Positions 12,270-23,200 of a stretch of DNA of 64,000 nt are shown piece by piece. The stretch is taken from positions 37,501 through 101,500 of the forward strand of contig JACEEZ010010991.1 of assembly GCA_016584305.1 (NCBI GenBank). The letters are read 5' to 3'. Under the pieces are notes generated by a model. That model saw only the letters and a list, made by a program, of their open reading frames with translations, searched no databases and had not been told where the DNA came from. Position 1 is the stretch's first letter, and the number at the start of each line of letters is the position of its first letter. The position numbers and the translations under genes are program-made. Origin of the DNA: Chionoecetes opilio (lineage: Eukaryota; Arthropoda; Malacostraca; Decapoda; Majidae).

Positions 12270-12417
12270 TTAACACATTTCCAGACACTGATGACGCATG
12301 TTTCACCAATCACCGTGATAATTATAACTAACAACTCTTATTTATGTTTCATTATAACACTGAGTTAATTCGTAATTGTGCCCTCAACACCCGTACAGTG
12401 ACAGTATCAACTCAATG

Positions 12418-12572
12418 CAGGTAGTTAGTACGGAGTCAATAGGGAGCTTTAAAAGGAGGCTGGATAGTTTCATGGATGGGGATGAAAGGTGGATGTAGGT
12501 AGTGTTAAGTAACAGGAACTACCACGTGTAGGTCTCGCGGCCTCTTGTAGCTTCCTTATTTTCTTATGTGAA
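12418..12572 (+). mobile_element. CR1-like LINE 3' end
   Basis: Starts within the GTTAGTACGGAGTCAATAGG segment and runs to the TTCTTATG tail. Confidence 0.75.
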
Positions 12573-14273
12573 AATTAAAACCAACGACTCTTATTTATGT
12601 TTCATTATAACACTGAGTTGTAAGACATCGTAACTTTGCCCTCAGCAGCAGTAAAGTGACGGTATCAACTCTATAAAACATGGAACCACACACACACACA
12701 CACAGCACCGGTACGGCGCAACCTGTGAACACGGAACACTGGAGAGGCAAGGCACTAGGCACAGGGCCAGCCGGGTGCCACGACAGCGCAGGGATATATG
12801 GCATTGGCACAGCGGCTCAGGCGATGGACAATGCCTGGCTGCCTACCTACCGCCGCGAATGCAAGCTGCCGTCCTACCTAATGCATACGGCGTGGTGTAA
12901 CTAGTACGAGACCCTTTAACTCAAATCTCAAGGTCACCTCCTAGGATGAACACATTAATATAGTTCCTCTGGTGTCGCTTAGCCTACGCTCATAGAGCAA
13001 ACTACAAGAAGCCGACAATAAGCCGTTCATGACACCAGCGGATGGAGGCTATAAACTGTTGTGTCCCATGACCGTACCAAAGGGCTTCGTGTGTTCCATA
13101 ATGGTTCGCTCACGGCCAAACAAACCCTCAGTGTTAGTACAGAGCCATTACAATACTATAGAATGGCAGGCACTGAGGGCATCACACAAAATCACGCGTT
13201 CAAGACAAGACTATAGAATGAATATAAATCATAAGTCTTGTCTCGCCTTTCTCTTCAGCCACGCTTCATCACGCCTCACTCCCGACACTCGCCTCTTTCT
13301 CATGTGCCCGAGACCCAATCCCTCCTTATGCTGCTTTGTATTAATCTCTTATGGCTGTGTTGAGCTGACCATCCTTCATATAATATACCTCTTGTAGCTT
13401 CCTTATTTTGTTGTTCTTACAGGTGTTGCGATGAATCCAATGCAGTTACCACAACGGGCTGTGTGTGTGTGTGATTCATCTACGGCCTGATTGCGCGCTG
13501 GACACGTGATCTCCACTTATTACCCTTCTGGTAAGAGCATAAAGCAAAGCTCATGGATACCGATCTCTGGGTAAAGCTGGGACCTCATGCATGATAATAT
13601 TGTTATTACCGTATAGTAATGGAAATGTTGATAAAATAATAATAATGGTAATAATAATTATTAATTATAATAACAATAATAATAATTGTAATAATGACAA
13701 TAACAGTAGTGATGATAACGATAATGATGATAATAATAATAATAATATTGATAATAATAATACGTAGTAATAAAAAAAAATATTGTACAATAAAAGTATA
13801 CGGAGTTAGTGAAACGTGGCAAGGCGTCACCGCAGAGTTTTTCAGCCACACTTTCTTCTGTGCCGGCTTTCTTCGCCCATCCTCGTCAGCGAACTTTGTT
13901 AAATACTTGACCGTTCTTCCTTGTTCTCTCTTGGCTCACGTCCACCTAGGTAATAACCCACGTCCCCCTAAGGAGGCGCGCCCCCCAGGGTAAAAAAACC
14001 GCTTATATACAGTATACCAATATTATAATAAGACTAAAACTAGAGTAGGCTGAAATTGTGAATGCTGAATTTGCTGTGAAAAAATAATATGTCCTTCCAT
14101 CTTCATGTTTATTACCATGGTAAAGAACACGGTTGTCTGCACGTCATGAAGAACCATTACACACACTGTAGCTATATACAAAGCCATCATGGAGGCATGC
14201 AGTACCCCTGTAAATAAATATTAAGAAACTATGCCTGTGCTGCTTAGTTGCCTACCGAGGGAAGCAACACAAA
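12573..14273. other. Upstream of the LRR gene, no gene seen
   Basis: Contains a GC-richer stretch (12690-12900) with a 74-codon ORF that I cannot relate to any family, an AAT/ATT microsatellite (13631-13790) and unique AT-rich DNA. It could hold the LRR promoter or leader exon, but I see no decisive signal. Confidence 0.4.
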
Positions 14274-14485
14274 TTAACCCCTTGAGGCCCAGAACGTAAT
14301 TTTCATAGTAATATAACCACCATTCGACGATTTTAATGAACATAAGCAATATTATATAGATTTGACCTGTTTAATATCCTTGTCCATTAGCTACTTTGGT
14401 TTATTTGGTTACTTTTTCGTAGTTTTATGGCTAATAACAGACGATTTCATATAGCAAAGGAAAGATCTGGGCGTGAAGGGGTTAA
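14274..14485 (+). mobile_element. TTAA MITE
   Basis: Full-length copy with both TTAA borders. Confidence 0.85.
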
Positions 14486-14810
14486 AAACAGAATATACAC
14501 ATTCAGTTTTGGGACTTTCACAATCCTGGGCACATCTTGGTGACCTCCAACTGTTGCTACTTGTTATACCACTATTGCCACATCGATATACTTGTACCAC
14601 ACTGAAACATGTAGCCTATAGTCCATGGGCATTTTGGAAAAACAAAATATATCATGTTTTCTCAAATTTTTCAAATATACTCCCAAAGGTACCACACCTA
14701 CTTGAAATATTTGTTGCAGACTAATAATATAGATAACATGAAGGTATCTATGTTTTGACTACCTAATGAGAATAAGTATAAGTGCCATAGTGATGTGCAT
14801 GACCAAGAAC

Positions 14811-15286
14811 TACCGTAGATAAGTGTCAAGTCGCCACCTGCAGTACGTCGCCAGGTGCCAAATATTACGAATTATAGCATTACTACTGATTTTTATGTGC
14901 CAATGAAGATGATACACAGTAGTTTATATCATGACTGTATAATCTACCCTGTTTCAGCGTTGTTTTACGCTTTGTATCTGCGAGTATATACGGTTTCAAA
15001 TTTCGTTACGTATTTTTTTCTTCGGGCGACGAAGACAGCCATACGACACTCGGTAAATAAACACTAGATGGCGACTCTACTGTTGATAGCAACTTTGTAG
15101 ATATTTTTGTAATTTGTTCATTTATAGCCATACTATACACAGATGAAGACACAAAATGACTCAGTCTCCAGATAGCCCCTTCTAACTTTCCTGATATCAT
15201 GGATGTAGAAATGTAAGTATTAATGCCACCACACGTCTGTAAACAGAAAAAAAGTTGTCCTGGCGACTTAACTGTTATCTACGGTT
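14811..15286. mobile_element. TA-flanked mariner-type MITE, long class
   Basis: Ends TACCGTAGATAAG and CTGTTATCTACGGT; the right TA is mutated. The interior matches 3489-3968 in reverse. Confidence 0.8.
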
Positions 15287-16175
15287 GTGATTCAACACTA
15301 GAATGGGACACGATCATAGTAGAACTAGTTTGATTTCAAAATGAAGAAAAATATATAAATAAATCATACCAATATAAGTGGTTACCATCAGCCAGTACAT
15401 TGACTGAATTCCTTTTAAGCTGACTCTGGCCGCTATAAATAAAGGGCTGACAACTCACTAGCTATTGAACAATAAGTTACTACAGCTATTGATATGAGCT
15501 ATACATGTGGCATCAATAAAATGGGAGCAAGTCGGTAATCAAATTCGTAAGGTTCTGCTAATCTACAGAACTAGGAAACTTCTAAAACATGGATGGAATT
15601 TCATTTAGGTTATTGTCACTATTGGTGTTTTTTCCTGACCTACGTATGTTTTGAGCCAGTTCTCACTCAGTCTTAGCAATACAGACACTGAACCATTCAT
15701 CCAGTGTTAGGGAGAGATGAACCACATTGAATTTTTAGGTTTTCTTGGAAAATTATGTATATTTTGCATGTACTTACATACATCACTTGTCCGTTGCCAA
15801 GCCAATATGCACTTCCCAATTGACAGTTAAATATACTTTTCTCTGTCCATCAAGTGTTTCTTACCCACATGGCGTCTAGTGGAAGGATGTTAGGCAGCAA
15901 GGACAAGCCTGGATCACTGGAGCATTATGGAAAAACCAATCATTCATCATCGAAGTGTTGAGCATAAAGAACATTTTGATTGACACTAGGTGGTAAAGGT
16001 AAAGATGTGGATGGTTCTAAATGATGTAGAGATTGAGCAGTTCAACAGTCCACATTTAGCAGACTACACAAAATAGGGCTACCAATAGTTTTTGCTCAAA
16101 TTTGTAAATGCTTCCCATCTGAAACATAAGAGTATCAATATGTTCATACAACGAGCCTCATGTTAAGCTCACTCT
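15287..16175. other. Intergenic 3' of PIGM, no gene seen
   Basis: Unique AT-rich DNA that probably includes the PIGM 3' UTR. No repeats recognised and no coding signal. Confidence 0.4.
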
Positions 16176-17411
16176 TCATCTGTTTTTCCTGGTGCTAAGA
16201 TGATGCAGGGAAGGGAGGGGGCGGTAGCTTGACAACAGCGCCATCAAGACTCCAACATTACAGCAGAAAAAAGCAATGCCTTCTAACCATATTGGCACAA
16301 ATGCATTAATTCCATGAAATTCAAGTAGATACGCGGGAAGGAGCCACGATGCCTGTGCTCCCAACCAGAGTGTGGCGAGCACTAATGCCTTCAGCCAAGA
16401 CACACTCAGTCTGGGTACCACTAATGGCAGCAGCAGAAGATACCACATGAAATACTGCGACGTCACCACCTTGTTAAATGTGACAAACACAACGGTCTGA
16501 GTAAAGAGTGCGAAGGGTACATCAAATCGGTTCCTAAATTTGTAGCCCAGAGCAAGCACTAGAATCGCCTGAGGACCGAACGTGGCGACACTTAACCCTG
16601 GGATGTGGTAGTCCGCCCCGATATACAGCAGATAAAAGTACACGGAAAAATTGTGCCTCGTATCAGCTCTAGAAAAGTGGTAGAGAAAAGCCTCCTCAAT
16701 ATACTGTTCCCCGTAAAGACCAAACCCCACGGCAGTCAGTCCTACAAATGCCGTAACTGTACCACACACCAATCTCATTTTTGAATAATTCGGCATAAAC
16801 TGTTTCCAGCCAATGACCTGCTGATAACTGGTGGATAAGGACAAGTATAAAGGCAGACTATACATCACTGAATACAACTTGAAATGAATGGAAGCACCTA
16901 AAAACAAACCAGCTAAGAGATGGAGCCTCATTTTCATCATGTAAACAGTGAACAGGACCAAGACTGCCATGATGGACTCGGCACTCCCTCGCGTGGACAC
17001 CCCAATCACCAGAGGGTTATACAGCCACAAGAAGGAACATTTTAGCGACATTAACTTCCCCTGTCCATCCAATAACAGAATCTCATAAATCAGACGCGAA
17101 GCACAGCAGTCCAAGAAAGAGAAAAACAGCTTTCCGAAGACAAAATTCATCTGTACATTTGGTATCAATAGCCAGGCCAGGAAGGGAGTGTAGCGGTAGG
17201 TGTGGCGGTCAAAGGGAGACCCCCCCTCCACCACCTCCTTCGCCGCATCAGTTAACACGTGGTAGTCGACATCGGTGTACTTCAGAACGTTCCTCCGGTC
17301 GTGGTACTCGCCGTACACGACAAAGATCAGTCTCACCAAGAACCCGAGGAACATGTGGACCTGTATGACCTCGGCGGACGATGACCTGACCCCTCGAGTA
17401 CCCAGCCCCAT
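16176..17411 (-). CDS. PIGM: GPI mannosyltransferase 1 (PIG-M), intronless
   Basis: A complete 411-residue ORF without introns. PIG-M is the ER-membrane mannosyltransferase that adds the first mannose (alpha-1,4) to glucosaminyl-phosphatidylinositol during GPI-anchor synthesis, using dolichol-phosphate-mannose; its partner is PIG-X. The DxD-type motif is at residues 47-49 (YTDVDYHVLTDAA), followed by the family block SPFDRHTYRYTPFLAWLL (about residues 65-82). Many hydrophobic segments follow, as expected of a polytopic GT-C enzyme. Length is close to the usual family length (about 420). The start at 17411 is the first ATG and sits just before the RLIFVVYGEYHD helix typical of the family. A TATGACTCTTGC minisatellite lies directly upstream. 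The C-terminus is basic (HHLSTRKNR); I see no clear KKxx retrieval motif. Confidence 0.95.
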   Translation of the reverse strand: MGLGTRGVRSSSAEVIQVHMFLGFLVRLIFVVYGEYHDRRNVLKYTDVDYHVLTDAAKEVVEGGSPFDRHTYRYTPFLAWLLIPNVQMNFVFGKLFFSFLDCCASRLIYEILLLDGQGKLMSLKCSFLWLYNPLVIGVSTRGSAESIMAVLVLFTVYMMKMRLHLLAGLFLGASIHFKLYSVMYSLPLYLSLSTSYQQVIGWKQFMPNYSKMRLVCGTVTAFVGLTAVGFGLYGEQYIEEAFLYHFSRADTRHNFSVYFYLLYIGADYHIPGLSVATFGPQAILVLALGYKFRNRFDVPFALFTQTVVFVTFNKVVTSQYFMWYLLLLPLVVPRLSVSWLKALVLATLWLGAQASWLLPAYLLEFHGINAFVPIWLEGIAFFCCNVGVLMALLSSYRPLPSLHHLSTRKNR

Positions 17412-17424
17412 TGTGTGACCTTTA

Positions 17425-17665
17425 GTTTCTCTTTGCCTATATGACTCTTGCTATGACTCTTGCTATTGACTCTCTTTGCCTATGACTCTTGCTATGATTC
17501 TCTTTTCCTATGACTCTTGCTATGACTCTTTGCCTATGATTCTTGCTATGACTCTTTGCCTATGACTCTTGCTATGACTCTTGCTATGACTCTCTTTGCC
17601 TATGACTCTCTTTGCCTATGACTCTTTGCCTATGATTCTTGCTATGACACTCTTTGCCTAATACT
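17425..17665. repeat. Minisatellite immediately upstream of PIGM
   Basis: About a dozen imperfect copies of a 12-26 bp unit built from CTATGACTCTTGC and CTATGACTCTTTGC. It occupies the 5' flank or 5' UTR of the PIGM ORF, whose ATG is 14 bases to the left. Confidence 0.85.
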
Positions 17666-17808
17666 CTTCCAGATAGTACTAATAATATTTCTCTATAGTA
17701 CTAATATTTCCTCTTCCTTATACTAATGCCTCTTCCACTCTACAGCTCATTAGCATCATCACCCTTGGAGACATATATACCGTAGCTTTCTGAATTTTTT
17801 TTGAATAA

Positions 17809-18006
17809 CTACAGCCTTGTTTTCATTTTCTTGGCCGCTTCAGTAACACATTTTTTGAACTTCTGAAACTCTGCAGCACAATCATCTTTGACAACATTCT
17901 GCTTGAGGGACACACAGCGAGCATATTCCGCAGCAGCAGGACCACACTCCCCTAGTAACTTAGGGTATAGTCGCAACCTACCCTGAGCTTTCTTTGCAGC
18001 TCCCAT
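17809..18006 (-). CDS. NDUFAF8: NDUFAF8-like complex I assembly factor (twin CX9C)
   Basis: A complete 65-residue ORF in one exon. It has two CX9C motifs: C21-C31 (CGPAAAEYARC) and C43-C53 (CAAEFQKFKKC). The layout R-L-R-x-Y/F-P-x-x-L-x-x-C-G-x-x-A-A-x-Y-x-R-C is that of NDUFAF8 (human C17orf89), an intermembrane-space/matrix twin-Cys protein that stabilises NDUFAF5 during mitochondrial complex I assembly. Its length (65 versus about 74 in human) fits. The ATG at 18006 lies only seven bases after the stop codon of the ORF upstream on the same strand (18014), in a different frame, so the two may share one mRNA. Other CHCH proteins are possible, but the spacing and flanking residues favour this family. 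Confidence 0.8.
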   Translation of the reverse strand: MGAAKKAQGRLRLYPKLLGECGPAAAEYARCVSLKQNVVKDDCAAEFQKFKKCVTEAAKKMKTRL

Positions 18007-18013
18007 TCTGAAT

Positions 18014-18208
18014 TCAAATCTCTGATAGTGACATGCCCATCCTCCTCTTCGCCGGTCTGGGCCCTTGCTTGGGTTCCCTTATGAAGATGTCGTACAGTGG
18101 TCTGCTAAAGAATATGAGGAGACTAGTAGTGACCGAGACGTAGACGAAGGTGCGTGGGTTGCGCTTGATCCAAAGACGAATCGGCCCGATCTTCTGTGGT
18201 TGCGGCAC
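18014..18208 (-). CDS. Small single-pass membrane protein, last coding exon (unrecognised)
   Basis: An open exon of 64 codons plus TGA, starting right after a good acceptor (TGTCCTCAG, AG at 18209-18210) and beginning VPQPQKIGPIRLWIKRNP. It has a basic N-terminal part, one hydrophobic segment (about residues 21-40, TFVYVSVTTSLLIFF), a conserved-looking RPLYDIFIREP, then a basic tail. There is no ATG in the exon before the membrane segment, so at least one upstream exon is needed (candidate at 19188-19338). The stop is followed after seven bases by the NDUFAF8-like ATG. I do not recognise the family. A small mitochondrial or ER membrane protein is an inference from size, basic flanks and neighbour. 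Confidence 0.6.
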   Translation of the reverse strand: MPQPQKIGPIRLWIKRNPRTFVYVSVTTSLLIFFSRPLYDIFIREPKQGPRPAKRRMGMSLSEI

Positions 18209-18246
18209 CTGAGGACATCAAGCATTGAATTAATAATCACAAACAC

Positions 18247-18322
18247 TTGGCCATCACTTTGGAGTTTTAAAAGGAGGCTAGACAATTTAATGGATGGGGA
18301 TGCAAGGTGGATGTAGGTAGTA
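18247..18322 (+). mobile_element. CR1-like fragment
   Basis: AGTTTTAAAAGGAGGCTAGAC ... GATGCAAGGTGGATGTAGG, a truncated piece interrupted by the MITE that follows. Confidence 0.65.
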
Positions 18323-18535
18323 TTAACCCCTTGCGGCCCAGAACGTAATTTTCATTGTAATTTGGCTACCATTTGACGAATTTCAGTTAATATAAGCAAT
18401 ATTTTAGAGATATGACCTGTTTAGTATCCTTGTCCACTAACTAATTTGGTATATTTAGTTACTTTTCGTATTTTTTTTTGCTAACAACAGGCAATTTTTT
18501 ATAGCAAAGGAAAGATCTGGGCGTGAAGGGGTTAA
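18323..18535 (+). mobile_element. TTAA MITE inserted in a CR1-like fragment
   Basis: Full-length copy. CR1-like sequence flanks it on the left (GATGTAGGTAGTA) and right (GGCTAGATAATTTCATGG). Confidence 0.8.
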
Positions 18536-18820
18536 CAGGCTAGATAATTTCATGGATGGGGATGAAAGATCTTCTGTGGTTGTGGCGCCTGAGGACATCG
18601 AGCATTGAATTAATAATCACACAAGCACTTGGTCATCACAAATTAGGTACATTAATATAGTTAACAAAAACATGATAACATTTGAGGAATAACATCCATA
18701 AACTTTCATAACATCTATCATAGTTTAATCATAGCATCATGGTGTAGTGGTGAGGCATAACCATGGATCACTCACTACACTGTGGTCTATAACAGTGTGT
18801 GGTGCAGTCTGCCTGGATGG

Positions 18821-19033
18821 TTAACCCCTTCACGCCCAGATCTTTCCTTTGCTATAAATAATCGTATGTTGTTGAGCCATAAAATTACGAAAAGTAACTG
18901 AATATACCAAATGAGTTAGTGGACAAGGATACTAAACAGGTCATATCTATAAAATATTGCTTATATTCACTAAAAAGTGTCTAATGGTACCCAAATTACA
19001 ATGGAAATTACGTTCTGGGTCTCAAGGGGTTAA
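18821..19033 (-). mobile_element. TTAA MITE
   Basis: Full-length minus-oriented copy with both TTAA borders. Confidence 0.85.
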
Positions 19034-19054
19034 TAATCACACAAACACTTGGTC

Positions 19055-19187
19055 ATCACTTTGGAGTTTTAAAAGGAGGCTAGACAATTTCATGGATGGG
19101 GATGAAAGGTGGATGTAGGTAGTGTTAAGTAACAGGAACTACCACGTGTAGGTCTCACAGCCTCTTGTAGCTTCCTTATGTTCTTAC
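19055..19187 (+). mobile_element. CR1-like tail ending at a splice donor
   Basis: Plus-oriented tail. Its TTCTTA end overlaps the donor GTAAGAACATAAG of the candidate exon 19188-19338 on the other strand. Confidence 0.75.
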
Positions 19188-19338
19188 CTTGTAGTGTGTA
19201 GATGGCGTGGCCTTGAGGTTGAGGCTGTAGTTGCTGTGGTGGGGGCCTGTAGTGGGGCCGGAGGGACCTAGACGTGCGCCTCGAGGGTGGAGGTCTTGCC
19301 ATCTCTGTACTGAGGCGGCCCACTGCTAGACATTACTT
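19188..19338 (-). CDS. Candidate upstream exon of the small membrane protein (frame unresolved)
   Basis: On the minus strand an ATG at 19333 opens MSSSGPPQYRDGKTSTLEAH, then a stop after one more residue. The exon ends in a strong donor (AAG|GTAAGAAC, GT at 19187-19186). The only frame that joins phase 0 to the exon at 18208 reads NYSLNLKATPSTHYK at its end, but that frame has no ATG and meets TAG at its 5' end. Either there is a one-base frameshift (allele or assembly error) between the two halves, or this is a non-coding leader, or the true start is elsewhere. The donor overlaps the tail of a CR1-like repeat. Confidence 0.35.
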
Positions 19339-19458
19339 CTGCACAAAAGGTTAAAGAAAATGTTGTAAATCCCTATACAATGCCTTACTTATAATACTCA
19401 AGTACAAACAGAATCTGCAAAAACCTTCATCCTATCACACCATTCATTAACAGTGCAC

Positions 19459-19669
19459 TTAACCCCTTCAAGCCCAGATCTTTCCTTTGCTATAAAAGAA
19501 ATGTCTGTTGTTAGCCATAAATTACGAAAAGTAGCTTAATATACCAATTTAGGGAGTCGACAAGGATACTAAACAGGTCATATCTATAAAATGTTGCTTA
19601 TCTTCACTAAAAATCATCTAATGTTACCAAATTACAATGGAAATTACGTTCTGGGCCTCAAGGGGTTAA
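19459..19669 (-). mobile_element. TTAA MITE
   Basis: Full-length minus-oriented copy with TTAA borders. Confidence 0.85.
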
Positions 19670-20015
19670 AAGCACCAAGGTTTCCAGCATTGGTTTCCAT
19701 ACAAAACAGAGAATTTGAAGACATTGCAACCTGACTCCTTTTTTTATTTTACATCACAGAGGACTGGCCAAGGACACAAAATAAAGAGGTAACAAAAAAC
19801 CCACTTAGTTGCCAGTCCCTATAAAGAAGACAAAAAGAACAATCAACAGTTTTTTTGGATAACCAGAGAAAATAAGAGGAAAGAAAGAGAAAGAAATTAA
19901 AAGACAGAATAAGAGAAGACAACTAACTAAAGACCCAGACAGCAAGAAGAGACACGTCAGGGAGTGCCGATAAAAAAGGCCAGACTCCCGACCCACAACT
20001 GTACTGAACCAGCAC

Positions 20016-20227
20016 TTAACCCCTTCACGCCCAGATCTTTCCTTTACTATAAAAAATGGTCTGTTGTTAACCATAAAATCACGAAAAGAAACTGAATATA
20101 CCAAATTAGTTAGTCGACAAGGATACTAAACAGGTCATATCTATAAAATATTGCTGATGTTCACTCAATATGATCTAATTGTACCCAAATTACAATGGAA
20201 ATTACGTTCTGGGTCTCAAGGGGTTAA
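20016..20227 (-). mobile_element. TTAA MITE overlapping the CMC4 stop codon
   Basis: Full-length copy; its right terminal repeat (TCAAGGGGTTAA) carries the last codons and the stop of CMC4 read on the minus strand. Confidence 0.85.
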
Positions 20228-23200
20228 TAAGGTGACGTACTTTTGACTGTCTGTTGTGGTGTTCAAGGTGGTGGTGGTGGTGGTGGTGGAGTCCTTCAGC
20301 TTCACACCGGCACAACATCCAGATACTTTGTGCCACTTCTTGCAACACTCCTGAAGCGCAACAAGCTCGGCCTTACAAGCAGCCTCCTGATACTTGTTTC
20401 CTGTAAAAAAAAAATATATATATACATTATAGTTAAAGAAGATAAGATAAGATACTTTGATCCTATCTAGACACTTTGCAAGTACCAACTACACAAGGTT
20501 ATTGACTATACAAAGTTATATATAGTTAAAGAAACGGGGGTGGGCCAATTTAGTTCGGGATTTAGCATAGAGAAAAGAGACTGATTAATAGGAAGAAGTA
20601 AACTGGTTCACAAATAGGGTGGTAAATTATTGGAGTGGACTCAATAGACAGGTAGTTAGTGCGGAGTCATTAGGGAGCTTTAAAAGGAGGCTAGATCATT
20701 TCATGGATGGGGATGAGAGGTGGATGTAGGTAGTGTTAAGTAACAGGAACTACCACGTATAGGTCTTGCGGGTTTACGGTTATTTCGCCCACACGTCAAT
20801 TCGCCCAGGCAAAATGACCGGATAACGCTTTACCTACCTACACCTGGTTAATATTCCCCAGGAGTTGGCGGGCTCCACAGGCCTGACAGCTTAATTTTTC
20901 TCTATTATTTTCGGCTCAGTATATTGTGCAGTAGTTATTCAATTGCGGAATCCAAAAATATAACTTATTTTCATATTATAATTGGTAGGTTTGGTTAGCT
21001 TAGATCTAGGCTATGTTAGGCTTAGGGTAGGTTTGGACTCCCGTAGGTTTTGTTGAGTCATTAAGGCTAAAAAAAACTAATTTGATGGTGCGCGATTGCC
21101 CGGGTGGTTGGCGCCGCCAACTCCTGCGGAATATTTACCAAATATTGTGTTATAGTGTACACACACACACTGTTGCAATTATAATTGGAATATATTCAGG
21201 TGTATTGATGTATATTTCTGTATATATCGGTGTATTGCGGTACATTTCGGGGTTATAATGGACGAGAACTGTGCGGTCGCTACCGCCGTTACCACTTACG
21301 TTTTCTATATTATATTTTGCTCAGTATTCTGTGCAGTATTAATCCACTTCCGCGTAACCTTCAAAACTTATATACATATTGTAGAAATGATATAGTTGTC
21401 ACGCATACAGACACACTCTCCCCGTCCAGAGCTCCCCCAAACCTTAAGGTTTGGTTTGGTTTGAAGGTTCGGTTAGGTTCATAATGTCGCCGGGGGGTCG
21501 AGGGGGGCGTAGCACCCCCGTTAGAAGGTTACGTTTGGTTCGGGTAGGGTAATAATCCGGTAATAAGAGACCAAGAGACACCTTATTACCGGTACCAAAG
21601 ACCACCTCTTCCTTCTTTTGTTTATCAACAATACCTAATATTTCTACCTTTCATCACCTGTTTCGGGTTTATGCTCTACCATTCTCCTTATTTACTCTTC
21701 CTAGGCCTTCCATGTGGGCGGTAATCCCGTAATTTAAGGCTATATAACACTAATAGCGACACAAGATGGCCGCTCCTGCCATAGGATGTCAACAGCCGTG
21801 ACGCACCTGTGACGTCACGGGCTGAGTTGCCAGCCCAAACACCGTCTTTTTCCCTTCATTAAAAACACATTAAATACACAAAATAATGAATGAATCAACA
21901 CAGAATATGTAGTGATGATATATAGGACACGTACAGTCAAAAACCAATACAATAACGAAGAAATAATAAAGTATTGGGTGTGAACAGATGACGATATCGA
22001 GGCGTATTAATTACCACAACAAAAATGTTTTTTTGCCAAGGCTTTAAAAATTTGTGAAACATTTGAGTTTAGCATATGGTGAAGGATGCATCTTAAAAAT
22101 AGTTACAGAACCTTGTTAGGAGTAGAAATAAAAAAGCCAATATAACCTTTTTTTTAAGATGACGTAACATTTAAAACTACTCAAGCAGCCGAGTTCCTTC
22201 ACTAAATACATGAAATATACGTCACATAGACACACACCAATACAAAGAGAGTGTAGGAATAACTTAGGACACACAAACAACCTCTCACTTCAAACAGAAG
22301 AAGGAATAAGGCCGATATAAAATTGATAAAAAAAACACAGTCCAAGAACAAAACCAAAAAAATCGAAATAAACTCATAAAGTTCACACCTAAAACGCTGC
22401 AAAAAACTTGAAATACATTGAAACACAAAAATCTTCCTAAACTTGATGTAGGAAAAGTTATTGATAAGTAAAGGATAAATAGATGGCTTAAAAAATGTGG
22501 AAGAAATTTCAGTTTTCAATAAATGACCAAAACAGCTTAAGAAACACATAGATAAATACAGAGAACTTTTAAATGAATAAAAAATACAAAAGAACTCACA
22601 AATAGACGTTTAACCCTTTCACGTACAGATGACGTCTTTGAGCGTCATCCGGTACGTGTAGGCCATACGTACAGATGACGTCTTTGAGCGTCATCCAAAA
22701 ATAATATTTAAAATATTTATTAAAAATCTTAAAAAGCGCGCGGTTGACATGAGATTCACACCGTTGGAGCGAATTACAATATATTATATTAAAATATATT
22801 ATACGTACAATATATTTATTAAAAAAAAAAAATTACGCTATCTTTCACTTCGTTGTATGGCTTTATTTTTGAGCGAATTACAATATATTATACTTCATTG
22901 GAAAGGAAATTTATTCAGCTATGTCATGGAATGTAGAAAAATCTTCTATGATGATAAGTTGATTTTTGGCATATTATTTTTTGCCGCAAGGTTATTTTTT
23001 TATTTTTTTCACTTCTAACTCGAGATTTGTAAGTTATTTTCACGCTAGCGTATTTTTTTTAACATTGTATGATATAGGAAATGATCTTAGCTTAAAAACG
23101 AAACATAATTAAACTCGATACCTTTGATAGTTTAGTTTCTAGACGCGGTGGAAGTACAACTTTTTTCCCGCGCATGACATTTCGGGTGACAATGGGTTTA

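Noticed and set aside
12680..12904. 74-codon plus-strand ORF in a GC-richer stretch
   Set aside because: Starts in a CA microsatellite, no family resemblance; kept only as a note on the intergenic region.
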